From Stercorarius parasiticus (Eukaryota > Chordata > Aves > Charadriiformes > Stercorariidae), in contig VWZL01002568.1 of NCBI GenBank assembly GCA_013396915.1, forward strand, positions 141,294 to 205,293: 64,000 nt of DNA, read 5' to 3'. The translations under genes were made by a program, and so were the position numbers. The notes below the pieces were generated by a model that did no database searches, was not told where the DNA came from, and worked only from the letters and a program-made list of their open reading frames with translations. Positions 13,830 to 26,352 of this stretch are shown here, piece after piece. Position 1 is the stretch's first letter; each line of letters starts with the position of its first letter.

Positions 13830-14291
13830 AGTGCTGGAATGTGTCCATAGAAGGGCCACGAGGATGATCAGAGGGCTGGAGCACCTCTCCTATGAGGACA
13901 GACTGAGAGAGTTGGGGTGGTTCAGTCTGGAGAAAAGAAGGCTCCGAGGAGACCTTAGAGTGGCCTACCAGTATCTTAAGGGGGCCTACAAGAAAGCTGA
14001 TGAGGGACTTTTTAGGATGTCGGGTAATGGTAGGACTAGAGGGAATGGATTAAAACTAGAGATGGGTCGATTCAGACTGGACGTTAGGAAGAAGTTCTTC
14101 ACTATGAGGGTGGTGAGACACTGGCCCAGGTTGCCCAGAGAGGTGGTGGAAGCCCCATCCCTGGAAGTTTGGAAGGCCAGGCTGGATGGGGCTCTGAGCA
14201 ACCTAGTCTAGTGGGAGGTGTCCCTGCCCGTGGCAGGGGTGTTGGCACTAGATGATCTTTAAGGTCCCTTCCAACGCTAATGATTCTATGT
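13830..14291 (+). repeat. CR1 LINE, 5'-truncated, with an open 126-codon ORF2 tail
   Basis: The + strand frame from 13831 to 14211 stays open and encodes the CR1 ORF2 C-terminus, with motifs [30 protein letters not shown] and LPREVVEAPSLE. The 3' UTR ends in CCCTTCCAACGCTAATGATT. The copy at 60236-60704 is its close sibling along the whole length, so both come from one recently active source lineage. This is the tail only: no endonuclease or RT core is present, so it is not autonomous. Confidence 0.95.
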
Positions 14292-17200
14292 CCAAATGTT
14301 TGAATGTCTATAGATTTCCTGTAATAGCACTAAGAGCTTGTGTTCGTCACAACATCAACACACACAAAAAAGTTATAACTGATATTTCTCCTTACTGAGG
14401 ATGCGGTCCACCCACTTGCATCACTGCAGTGTGGTTTTGATTAAAATTGAAATTTTTTGGCCTCAACTTGTTAGTGCAAATTATTGTACGTCAATGTAAC
14501 CATTCAGTATTATGGGACATATCACTTATGAGAGGCAATAGAATGACAAATATCTGCTCAGGCGACATACAGTTCTTGCCATAATTTACCAGGATAAAAT
14601 TCCTCAGATAGTTCTACTTAGTACAGAGATACAAGGAGGTATGGATTGTGAGCCTGTGATTTCAGTGTTATTTTTGCTCTAGCTAGCCTCGCTAGTCACT
14701 GAGTCACAAATGAGTGTAGCTCGAGGTGTAACAACTCCAGTTAACACCACAGCAGGTGTTTAAGTCCAGATAATTTACTTCAGCCTTACAAAAGGTGTGG
14801 AAGATGAGAAGTGAGGATCTGGGCAGGCAGTGATTCTTAACTGATTAGGTGCAGTAATTTCTCTTGAAAAGAGAGATGCAAAATTAAGTGACAAATGACT
14901 GAGGTTTGGTCTTGCACTGAGTTCTGCGTTATAGACTCAACGTGTTCTGAAGTCTAAGAGCTCAGCGAGTGGCTAAGTGTCATATTAATATTATGAATAT
15001 CAAACCTCTGCTCCTGATCCTCAAACGCTTTTTTAGTCCTTCTGCCCTTCTTACCCTTCGCTTGCACTGAAGCTTTCCCCTGTCCCCCATTTAGCCTTTT
15101 ATTTTTAGGACTATTTCAGGGGATATGTAAATGGCTTGACGTTTTGCTCCTTTTTGTGATAGAGGATTTGGTTTAATAATTGAAATAAAAGTGCTTTGGG
15201 GCATGGCCCATGTCTTTGATTTTTCTCTTTTCACAGTGCACTGCAGGTCTGTGTCACTTCACTGAATTTCTGGGCAGTGCCACAGTTTTACTAGGAAAAA
15301 TTGTGGTTTGCTTCCGCTTTCCATGTCGCTAATATTCCTGGTTGAACAGGAATTTAACAATATTGTACATTTCTTCCAACGCTGTATAAGGACTCTCAGG
15401 AAAAAGATCAAATAAATAGTATGGGATCTCTATCAATATTTATTACAGGAAGTTGTACATATGCTCAAGCACATATGTTACATATGTACATATGTTACGT
15501 ATACTGAAAGTGGGATTATCAAGTTCTGCTAATTAGTAGACAGGATGCTGCTCACATCACAGTTCCATGAAAATGAAAATTTTGAGTCTCTTTTTTTTCA
15601 CAGGTTATGCCATCTGGCTTCACTGTTATTTGATGCATGATTAGCATTAACTTTTGATTCTTTTCATGTGCAAACTGCCTAAATTAACTCCTTTAGTTCC
15701 TGTGTCTTCTAAATTGTTGGCCTAATTAAGAGCTGGGTTAGCAGAACATTGCATATTAATCACACGGCCTCTTTTAATAGCATGCTAATTTATTAGGATA
15801 AAACAACACTGTAACACTTCAAGAAATGGAACTTCCATAGTATTTCTATTCATAACAGCTGAATTTTCAGAATTATCAGCAGATATCATCACCCTGGATT
15901 CTTACGGAGTTAAATATGTGCCATCGGTGCTCAGTGATGGAAATTGAATTTTCTTCATGGTAATGTTACATTCAATCTCTCTTTGAGGCAGTGCCAGCTG
16001 CATGAAATTAAGTGGGGCCTCCTTCAGAAAGAGGACTTTCTGTTAGTCTGTGGTTTAGTGTGTCATTTCACTTGTGGAAATATGAGACAGTGTGTTTGCG
16101 CTTTGGAAATTTAATTCCAAACCCCCAAAGCCTCTCAGGTTTATCAGAGCAATCATCTATAATATGGATTTATTTCTAATGTCTGTATTGTTTAGTTAGT
16201 TTACTATTACAGATAATACTGGAAGTATGTGATTTTTTTTTTTTTAATTTAGCATTATCAAGAACGACACTTATTGCATTATTAATTCAGTAGAATGGTC
16301 ACAGAAAGTCTGTTTTTTCTCTCCAATATGTCTCGAGCTCAGTAAGATAATGTGGTTGTGTGAGTTGAATGGTTCCACCAGCAGCAATTGGCCTGACCGT
16401 AGGCCTGAACATACAGCTGTGCTTTCAGTGCCTTGACATTTCAAGACTAATTTGTACATAATCAACTTACGTTGTCAGGAGAGCTGAGTAACTGCGGTGA
16501 GTGAACTGGTCATGAAACATAATGCAACTTTGGAATGATGGAGGACATCTGAAGAGTTTTGTACCTTTTGCTCGGCAGCAGTGTTGGTGTCACAGGTTGT
16601 GCTATATTTTATGTAGCCAGATATCTCTGAAAGACCAACATCTTGCCTTCAAACTATTTCATATACTAGCGAAAACATTTCCTTTAGTTGATATTTGAGT
16701 AGTCTCAGAAAAGATGGGGTTTTTCCAAGCCCTGTTAATAAATTTCAGCTTTTATGGTTTCATTCTGTGATTCTAGTCTTATTCTCCATGCTTGGAAGAA
16801 GCAATGCTTTGAGGCCCTCCTAACTGTCAAACATGCATCCTATTTATGTGCCTTTTATCACTTCTCTCTTATCCTGAAGAGATAAGAGCAGCCTGCAAAA
16901 GCCTTTTACTTTTACGAACCAGCTTTGCTAGGCTTCCTAGAAAACACCCTTGTAAAACAATAGTAGCTCCAGAAAATTGGCATAAAAGTTCCAATATTGG
17001 AAAATGATCGGGTGAAAGAAATGCATAATTCTATTATCGGTATGATGCTGATCTCAGGCAAGAGATTTAATGTTTCTTGTTAGACTTGGTTAATCAGAAA
17101 CTGGAGGAATATAATATAATTAATGCAGTCAGATGGTGTTAATGGAAAGTAGATCTTGCTTGACAAAATTAATGTAATCATGGATTTAAAAGCAGACAGG

Positions 17201-17568
17201 GCACACTAGAAATCAATGGGTGAATTATTATTTTTTTTTTCAGTACTTGACATTTTGATTAAAAATAGATGTGATACGAGTTTGTAATGGTAGACGTTAG
17301 AGTAAAAGATGGCTCCCAAACTAATTCTAAAAGGGGAATAGGGACCTATGTGCTGTATTTTTAGTGGGACTCTGAAGGGATTGATTATAAACTGTTTGCT
17401 TAACATTTTTTTTCAGGGATCTGGAGCAAAATATATGATCAATGATTATAATACTCAGAATGCAGTGCATCATTTAGTTAAAAAGAGGAGGTTCTGAGAT
17501 GGTCATGTTCTGAAGTATGATATGATAAAAAATTGACACTAGAAAGCTATTTCATCTGGTCAATAAAA
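14292..17568. other. Noncoding stretch with a 16-bp palindrome
   Basis: Unique AT-rich sequence. It contains repeated ACATATG words between about 15457 and 15496, including a perfect 16-bp palindrome at 15480-15495, and a T tract near 16232. No exon was recognised. Confidence 0.6.
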
Positions 17569-17630
17569 CATAGAATCATAGAATGTGTTGGGTTGTAAGG
17601 GACCCTTAAAAACATAGTAGATCCAAGTGC
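17569..17630 (-). repeat. CR1 3'-end fragment
   Basis: CATAGAATCATAGAATG followed by TTGTAAGGGACCCTTAAAAA is the reverse complement of a CR1 3' end. Only about 60 bp remains, with diverged sequence beyond. It is a very short 5'-truncated insertion or an eroded copy. Confidence 0.8.
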
Positions 17631-20088
17631 TGGAAGCTGAAAATGTTTTTCAGACCAATATTTGACTAGGTGGAACTTTAATGGTGCGGATACGCAGGCA
17701 GCCTTGTGCTGGAACAACTATTGTGCTGGTTCTCTGAGCTTGCAGTGGTGTAGCCCGCACGGACGGCTATGCATAAACGGGATTACACAACAGGAAAATC
17801 TGATCCTTTTCAAATCCTAAAAAAGTTGAGGCTTGGCAACATTTCATTAGCTTCCTGTGCCTATATGCTGTAGAGCTGACATGAGTTGAAAATCTAGTTG
17901 ACGTGACTAGTACATTGGAACCCTGTCTTTTGGGGCTTGGTCAGAGCCATGGCTTTACTTTCTGCTGCCGTGTCTATTCTGGCATCAAATACTTGCAAGC
18001 AAAAGAACTACTTTTCCTACTCTTTCTTTCCCTCTGTTGCCTTATAAGGCTCTTTTATTTTCTAAACGTAACGCTCTTACACCTATATCCTAAAACTGAA
18101 AGCCGTGAGGAATTAAAAGTTCTAGGAGTCTTTGGCATTTGGAGTATTATTCCCATTTTATTCACTTTTCAAGCTATTCTTTGCAGCCAACAACTTTCTA
18201 AGACCAAAGAATTAAAGTGCCTACGAATGTAAATTTTCAAGTAATTCATACAATACTTGCTGAATTCGGAATACATTGTGCCCAAATAGTTTAACAACTT
18301 TGATACACCACGGACCCATATGGTTGATCTAGTCTATTTTATGGGCTCTCTAGGTTAAGTTCCTGGGACAATTTATGTTAGATAATTTGGTTAGGCCTCT
18401 TTTTTCTTTTTTTTTTCTTTTTTCTTTCCTTCCATACTGCATTGACCAGGAATTCCAGAGTTTGTTGTAACTGCAGAGGGGAAAATACACGTTTTCAGAA
18501 ATGCCTTTATGGATATTTTCCCAGTGTATTGTTTGAGAGTTTTGGCTTATGAAAAGAATTCCATTCAGAGGAAAAGAACTGAATATTTACCAAATTAAGC
18601 ATTAACGATTTCAGACTATGGAACAGATTTTCAGTTTATTTTGCTAATTTCCCATGCAGCATCGTCTTGAAACATCGGAACTAATGATGTCGAATCCCCA
18701 GTTTAAGTTATTGACTTAAGGCCCTCTGCTGCCTATGGGGAGGAGAGAAAAGACGGAAAATCCATTGTTATTCTATGGCACACGTGCTTGATGGTGTCAG
18801 TTATATATGATATGAATGACAGAAACGCCTCATTTCAAGGAATCAAAGACTTTGTTTTATCATAAACCATTATGATAAACAGATGGGTTGTAAGAATGAG
18901 GTGAAATAGGGTGTTTTAAACTCACTTTAAAGTGTGCAGATTGGGTCTGATTTGAGGCACTAATTTTGCTCCTAGACAATCCCCTTGTCCGCACTTAATA
19001 CTAATTTGCAGCAGCATTTTTGAGTCTGGATCCCCAATAGTTCTCATAGCAATTCAGTCCATTAAACTCTAAGTTGCTTCTGATTTATAAATAGATAGTA
19101 ACAAGGAAGAGAGAGACTAAGTCTTCTGCTTCTCTAACCGCATTTCCAATAGGTGCATGAATCCACTTACCTAAATAGTTTTGTCTTTGGTGTGTAATGA
19201 AAAAGCTACATTCTCCTTCTGTAAAATGCTGTTAAATGGATTACAGCTCTATCATGTAGGTAGTCAGATTGTCTGTGCTTGGAGGAACACAGAGTTGGGA
19301 AAATCTAAATCCTGCAAGATGGGGGTTATTTCTCCATCACTGCCATCGTACCGCTGTAGAAGCAGCTATTGGCATCTAATTAGTGATAGCAAAGGTATTG
19401 TGAGTCGTACTACTCAAGGAAGCGATTTTTATTCTTTTCAGTCTTTGGGTAGGAACAATCTATTCTCTGCGCTTGCTTTAAATCAGTTTTACTCTCCACT
19501 AGAGAGACTAGGAATTAGTAGGGAAAAAAAATGGACAAGAAAGGTATATGGCAGATAAACCTGCAGCTGAGACAAATGTATAACACAGAAACTGTCGAGA
19601 ATAAATGGGATGTATGGGATGTATTCAGACTGTTCAAGGTTGGGTGTTGTTGGGTTTTTTTGCACAGTTTGCCTGATGTTAGTTACCTGGAAAGCAAACA
19701 CTGAGTGAGATACAGTTCAAGAATATGTACTGTGTTGGACATTAAGTGGCTTGCTTTGAAGAAATTTAAATCTGAGATCTGATCTCTGAGAGGTTTGGGG
19801 ATGTTACCATGGCTAGGAAGATATCTAGACTAGGAATGCAAGCTAGAAATTACGTAGGTGAGTTGCTCAGGAGGGTGCACTGCATATATACGGCTAAAAA
19901 TCTGAAAACTCAAGAGGTAAAATCTGTGGGACTTTCAGGCATAAGCTGTGCAGAGTGGGAGCTTCTGCAGCACCCTTGTCTCTGGGCAGCCACTCTGTGT
20001 TTTGTCTTTTAATAGCTTTCTCTGCAAGAACGGTACTGTCTTTGGATGTCTTTTTCTGCAAATGTTCAGTAGCCATTGAAAAGAGACT
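17631..20088. other. Noncoding stretch, nothing recognised
   Basis: AT-rich unique sequence with short ORFs (for example 17903-18232 and 19181-19558) that show no recognisable protein. A CT-rich run lies near 18400-18430. Confidence 0.6.
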
Positions 20089-20328
20089 CCATAGAATGGC
20101 TAGAGTTGGAAGGGACCTTAAAGCCCCCCCAGTGGCACCCCCTGCCCTGGGCAGGGACACCTCCCACCAGCCCAGGTTGCTCCAAGCCCCATCCAACCTG
20201 GCCTTGAACCCCCCTCCAGGGATGGGGCAGCCACAGCTTCTCTGGGCAACCTGGGCCAGGGGCTCACCACTCTCACAGCAAACAATTTCTTCCTTATTTA
20301 TCTCATCTAAATCTCCTCTCTTTGAAGG
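20089..20328 (-). repeat. CR1 LINE 3' portion
   Basis: The minus-strand copy begins at CCATAGAATGGCTAGAGTTG and continues through GCCCTGGGCAGGGACACC and GGGATGGGGCAGCCACAG into the ORF2 C-terminal codons, ending near 20328. It is the same subfamily as 26353-adjacent, 35619 and 38722 copies, judged by the shared GCCCTGGGCAGGG segment. Confidence 0.95.
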
Positions 20329-21826
20329 GTAGGATTCCCCTGGCAATTCAAAATGTTTCAAAGATATTCCTCAAATGTGACTTGTTCTGTCTGTTACCCG
20401 TTATCTCTGCCCATTGCACAAGAATTATACCACCATAGAATACCACCCTAAAAATGTTGCTCTTGTCATGATGCCTCTCTTGCTTCTCCAGAAGGACCAT
20501 TTTTGCCACCAGTTTCCCCAGCTGTAGTGAGGAAAGGTCTCAAGACCTACCTTGGTGAGACCCGAGAGGACACAGTGTATTGCTCTTCATCATGAGGGCT
20601 CCGCAGCATTGCGTGAGAGTTGCATAGATGGTGTTTTAAAAACCTTACCTCTTACTGTCTGGATTGGTGGCAATGTTTTTCTCGAAGAGTTAATACAGAA
20701 AAATTGTACCAGCTAAGAAATGAGGTGTAAGTTTCTGTTGGAGGAATTAACCTTGAGATCTGATATGTATGCTAAACTGGAGAAGGGGATAGGTAAATAA
20801 AATTAATATTTGTGCAATTTTACAACTGAAAAGGCAGTGAAAAAATCAGATTTAGAAACAGATAAACACACATCTAATCGATACTGTGGAAGTAAATTGG
20901 TGATTATATCAACTGCAGTTAAATTAAATATCCAAGCCAATGAAACGTCTATGGAAAGCAATTTTTCCACTTGGTGGAAGGTTGCCTTCCTTTTCTTCGT
21001 GATCCACATATTATGATGTCTGAACAACTTGAATTTATACATTAAAGTTAATATTCATAATTTTCTTAAGGTCATAGAGGTAATAGATGTGCTATTTCTC
21101 TTAGAAATGCATAAATAATGTGATATACTATCGGGACTTTTTGCTGTATTTTTTTTTTTTAGCATATTGTCTTGGACAACTAGGTGTCCAAGTAAATATT
21201 TGATTTATGTGTAGTTTGGTTCAGGAGGCTGGAATGAGGCCCAGTAATTCTGCCTTTAAAAGAGTTAGACAGAGGGTTATTCTGACTTTGAAGCAAGAGT
21301 TATGTGTCCATTATACATAAAGCCGGTGAAGAATAGGATAGCTGTCAGTGCGGATTAGAATCCGGGGAGGTTTCTCCAGAGCTCTTCACGTTCCTGTGTG
21401 ACCTCTGTCGACTTCCCTTTCTCCTTTCTGCCTGATGTCGCTGGGATGGAGTGAAGGGATGTTTATTCATTTCTCACAGCGACGCTGCCAAACACAGCTC
21501 TTCAGGGGCGTGTTTCTTTTTAAAGTAACAATTGATGAAGCTTCAGCAGTTATCTCTCCGTGTGTTTTCAAGCAGTTACACTGCATTTAGTGACATTTTT
21601 CCCTTCGTGGTGGCAGTATAACAGAAAACGTGACTATCATCCTGTAAGATATTACCGAGAGGAAGTCGTTAGCACGGCAATGACAGGACTGTGGGAGATG
21701 GTCATCCACCCTGGTTGTCCTTTCAGAAGATGACCAAATAGGGGAAAAAGTGTTGATGGAACCAAAACTTCATTAGTAATTCTATTTTTTTTTGGTCACA
21801 GGTAAAGCCTGTGGGTTTTCATCTCA
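20329..21826. other. Noncoding stretch, nothing recognised
   Basis: Unique sequence with small ORFs on both strands at 20803-21042, which are unrelated to any family I know. A poly-T run lies near 21150. Confidence 0.6.
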
Positions 21827-21946
21827 GGAATCATAGACTTGTGTAGGTTGGAAGGGACAACCAACCTTCCAAGGGATCATCGAGTCCAACCGTCAACCTA
21901 ACACTGACAAAAATCATCACTAAACCATATCGCTAAGCACTATGAT
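21827..21946 (-). repeat. CR1 3'-end fragment with an internal inverted duplication
   Basis: It is the reverse complement of the CR1 3' end of the TTGGACTCGATG type (GATCATCGAGTCCAACCGTC). Compared with the related copy at 54768-54910, about 10 extra bases sit after GGTTGGAAGGGAC. The extra bases contain CCTTCCAA (21865-21872), the exact complement of TTGGAAGG at 21848-21855. Confidence 0.9.
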
Positions 21947-24900
21947 CTGCTTTTGCTTTTAATGTCAACTTAAGAAAAACAGTTGTGGGAGGACATCGAG
22001 TTTCCATCCTGTCTTAGTCAACCAAATGTCTTGGGTTTGACCCTGTTGCAATTCAGAGAACTGCTGGATTTGCTGTTGTTTCTTTTCTGTAACAAGTAGA
22101 AAAAAAGATGTGGTCTTTATCAGTAGTAGAATTACTCCCAAATATATGGCAAATCATTATAATTTAAGAATTTAAATAATTCTTATACAACATACTTGAA
22201 ATGTTTATTTTGTTGTTTGGTACTTAGTAAGAAAATCAAACTACTTGTCTTGAAAATATTTTTTTTTACCACTTTTTTTCTTACTTCTTCCTCCAACTGC
22301 CTCATTCCCTTCGCCGCTTCTTCTGGGTGTACGTGCGTGAATTCAGGTATTACTTGAAAGTGTGAGATCTTTGGATTGTTCATTCCAGTTTCGTTTGACA
22401 GAACTCTGTCAGAACATCACTTCCTTAAAGTGACCAAACAGCTTTATAAATGTGAAGAAATTATTTATGCGGACAAAAGCTAAAATATGGTTTCTTTTGA
22501 AATAGAAATTCGGATCTCTTGGGTGTTAAAGTTTAAAGTGATGGATCCTTTTCTCCTCTTCGCTTTCTAGTCCAACACCTTTCACTGTGATTCTTGGTTG
22601 CAGTAAGCAACGTAGTCCTTGCTGGGTTCTTGGGCAAAGTTTGCGTGGTTTTGGTGTTGTAGTGTGTTCCATTTTCTTCCCCCCCTTCTTTTTTTTTTTT
22701 CTTTTTCCCTCTCCCTAGTCACCTCTAAAGTCTGCCAAGGGAGTGTGCTCCTTTCTCCTTTCAGGATCTCCCACTGTACACCTTTGCAGATTCCCTGTCT
22801 GCTTTCTGTAAGCTTTTGCCACACGAAGGTGAGCCGTTGGTCTCCAAAACAATCTTTTTTTGCCCTTGAAAAGCCTGTATTTTTCCCCATTAGTAGCAGC
22901 AAACACAAGGCAATAGACAGCCCTTCCTCTGCAGCTCAGCCGTACTTGCAGAATACAGCTTACAGCTAGTAAGTGGTGAACAAATAAATGGAGCAAGTGC
23001 TATCCATCACTGTTCATGGTGGTGTCTTAAACAGGACAGAAGTCTCAGGATCAGGATGTCCTTTGGCCCGACGGGAGATTATTGGGAATGAATATGTGCA
23101 TAGAAACAGCAGAACTCGCGATGTTGAGCCCGTAACCAGAGGCCTGCTTTGCTGGATACCGATGCTTGAGAACCAGGCCAGGCTGGACAGCCAGCCAAGA
23201 AGTTTGCCACTCAAATTATACTGCTACAAACATTTCATAAAATCCTGCATTAGAAAGAGGCTTTTCAGTCACCACATTATAGTTTGTTTTGACAATTCTT
23301 CAGTAAAGATAGCTGCGGGCACTCTGCTAGTCAGTCAAGGAAACTGGGACTGTGTTTTGGAGGGGGGAAAAAAAAAAAAAGCAGCAGATATTGGGCTGTC
23401 CATACAAATGTGAAGCAGAAAAAATACCCTGAAGATACTCTTAGAAGTCACTCACACACTCTAAATAAGGGAGAATAAAGGAGGTCTGTAGTTTCTTTAG
23501 GCTTGGTTTATAACTAGTCTGGTTGCATAGGAGTAAAAAATAAAACACGTAAATGTAAAATAAAACAAGATGTTAAAAGGTAGAATTAGTGAAATAAGTA
23601 ATTATTTATTATGTCCTCAAATCATTTTAGCTTAATAATCAGTTACCAACATTCTCTTCTTTCCATTCCCCTCCCTTCTCTTCAACTCTCTCTCTCTGAA
23701 GCTCTTAAGTTATAATTTAGTTAGGAAGCTATTTCAGTCTTTCTTTTACTGTAGCAGTGCTTATCCTCCCCTGCGCAGAGTCCATTTGGGAAGATGAGTT
23801 ATGACTCTTGTCTAATTAGATAGAAAAAAGTAGTCAGCTAAAAAGTATTCAGCTGACGACTCTGCTGCTTTGACAGGGTCTGAGCAGAGTTTGTCCTTTT
23901 TCAGTGAAAAATGACCTTCCCCCCCACCCAACACAAAGTTCAAATGTCTGGATGAAATAATTTTCTACATTATCTATTCAATTTTTAATGCAGACCTATA
24001 ATCTGTTAATGATAAATAACACAATATGCAAATTTAACATCCTACAATGGGTAGCTTCATATATTATACTTATGTTTTTAAATCTTGGATAGTCTTTCTG
24101 CTTCTTAATTATCTATGTATAAGAATAATAGTTTTGTATGGTACTTAGAGATAGGACTTAAATTCATTAACATGTAAACAAGGATATTACAGAAGCAGCT
24201 CACCAGTGGTAGGGTCCCAATACTTTGCAGACCAACAGTTTGTTTCCTCTATAAATTTATACCCAAATATATGCGTGTGCAGTTCTTTTAGGTCTCTGTG
24301 TAAGGCTGTTGTCTTCCAACTTCAGGTTCTGAGACGATTTCATGTGTATCTTTGGGGTGAAATTTAATGTTTACTCTTTCAAAAAGAAATGTGTTCCGAA
24401 GTTGTGTAGCAGAGGTCAGCATTACAGGTCACTCAAGCCGTATTTTGTACTCTAGAACTCCGTTGTTACTGGCCTGTATCCATGCTATTGATAGTCATAA
24501 TAACAGAACAGAAAAGATAGAAGTGGGATTTATATTTAGTGTCTTGTCTGTCCTATGGTTTTTACACATTCTAAGGGTGTATGAGAAAATTCAAGACTCA
24601 TACAAGCTGTTCCTTGAGAACAAAGGATGTTTAAGGAGGTATTTTGCTGAGGTTATTGCCCTGTGGGAAGGGTGCCTCAATGTACTGCTCAATTGCCTCC
24701 ATTCATTGGAAAAAAATAAATAAAAAAAATTGAGTCATCCTTGTACAAATATCAAAGTGAGGCTTTAAGTGAGAGAAGATGATGAAGAGGTAAAACCTTG
24801 AACATTTCACTTTAGTGTTTCTTAATACAACGAAGTACATTAGGTCTCGTAGAGAAAGCAAGCTTGGGTCCTATTCTATTGCACATTAAGTTCTGGTCAT

Positions 24901-25197
24901 TGCTGGTCTGGTTTAGTTCATTCTCTTTTCCAATCTGAAGAAAAATCTTATTCTTTCTGTGCAACTTAAGAATTTTTGTAGTACTAGAGTACATATGTAA
25001 TACAAAATGACAGTGAGGAGTACTTGGACTTTGACTACGTTTGCTGAGTGCTTCACTCACATGTTCTCACTCCTCACCAAAGTAGAGATTATTCTATGTA
25101 CTACAGGACTGCAAAGGGAGTGGAAGTACAGTGAGTTTCAATTCCATATTTGGTATTTAAGGTCACAGGTTACTTTAAGTCAGACTTCATGGAATTA
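21947..25197. other. Noncoding stretch, nothing recognised
   Basis: It is AT-rich with pyrimidine tracts at 22255-22310 and 22680-22720. The ORFs at 22988-23413 and 24367-24723 have no known domain and no conserved signature. No repeat family was identified. Confidence 0.6.
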
Positions 25198-25333
25198 CGG
25201 AAGTGTTCAAGACCAGGCTGGATGAGGCTTTGAGCAGCCTGGTCTAGTGGGAGGTGTCCCTGCCCAGGGCGGGGGGGTTGGAACTGGATGGTCTTTAAAG
25301 TGCCTTCCAACCTGAACCGTTCTGTGATTCTAT
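25198..25333 (+). repeat. CR1 3'-end fragment
   Basis: GTGTTCAAGACCAGGCTGGA leads into GGTCTAGTGGGAGGTGTCCC and ends at CCGTTCTGTGATTCTATT. It is truncated to about 135 bp and lies 525 bp upstream of a longer + strand copy. Confidence 0.95.
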
Positions 25334-25857
25334 TATTTTATTAAATGTACAAATCCCAAATATTCGTAATGTTCCCATGGAGAGTATAATCAGAACACAT
25401 TGAAAGCTCTCTTTGACTTAATAGCAGGTAGCTCATTAGATTCCACTCAAGGGTGTGACGTTTTATACAGTCTGGCAAGGAATTTTGAAGAAACTCCGTC
25501 CGTGTCAGGCAGTACTTTGGTGAATTCAAGTGACCAATTCCCTATAAGGCTTTGTTAAAACTAGCACATGTTTTAAACAAATTTGTTTAATGGATTTTGT
25601 GCGGTCTCAGAAGGATGTGTACACCCTCAAAAGGGTGAAAAACCCACCATTGAATGGACAGAATATACCAAATGCTAGTTATCCAAAGTTACACACCTCT
25701 AATTATTTCATTATAAAAAGGTTTGAATAACACATCAGTCTTGGCGTTTTTCCAGCCATGTCTGAACTCAGCATTCCTTCTTATTGCTGAAACAGTTGCT
25801 GTGGTCCAGAGATGTATTTCATGCCCTTTCCATATCCCAGAAAAGCTCAAATAGTCT
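25334..25857. other. Short spacer between two CR1 copies
   Basis: Unique AT-rich sequence; nothing recognised. Confidence 0.6.
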
Positions 25858-26352
25858 GTGTCCAGCTCTGGGACCACAACACGAGAAAGCTGTTGGAGCG
25901 GGTCTGGAAGAGGCCATGAAGATGCTGGGAGGGCTGGAGCCCCTCTGCTGTGAGGACAGGCTGAGAGAGCTGGGGGGGTTCAGCCTGGAGAAGAGAAGGC
26001 TCCGGGGAGACCTTCCAGCCCCTTCCAGGCCCTAAAGGGGGCCTACAGGAAGGATGGGGAGGGACTCTGGAGCAGGGAGGGGAGCCACGGGATGAGGGGG
26101 AAGGGTTTTACACTGAATGAGAGGAGATTTAGATGAGATATTGGGAAGAAATTGTTTGCAGTGAGGGTGGTGAGCCCCTGGCCCAGGTTGCCCAGAGAAG
26201 CTGTGGCTGCCCCATCCCTGGAGGGGTTCAAGGCCAGGTTGGACGGGGCTTGGAGCAACCTGGTCTGGTGGGAGGTGTCCCTGCCCAGGGCAGGGTGTGG
26301 CACTGGGTGGTCTTTACGGTCCCTTCCCACCCAAACCATTCTGTGATTCTTA
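25858..26352 (+). repeat. CR1 LINE, 5'-truncated
   Basis: It begins at TCCAGCTCTGGGACCACAAC in ORF2, passes [23 protein letters not shown] codons (25955-26010), and ends at CCATTCTGTGATTCTTAG. The frame is disrupted after about 26030. It is the sense-orientation equivalent of the copy at 38722-39318. Confidence 0.95.

Noticed and set aside
13831..14211. 126-codon ORF taken alone as a gene
   Set aside because: It is the ORF2 C-terminus of a 5'-truncated CR1 LINE, not a host gene.
22988..23413. 141-codon ORF on the + strand
   Set aside because: The product has no familiar motif and ends with a lysine run encoded by a poly-A tract.
24367..24723. 118-codon ORF followed by A-rich sequence
   Set aside because: No homologue recognised; the A-rich tail alone does not make it a retrogene.
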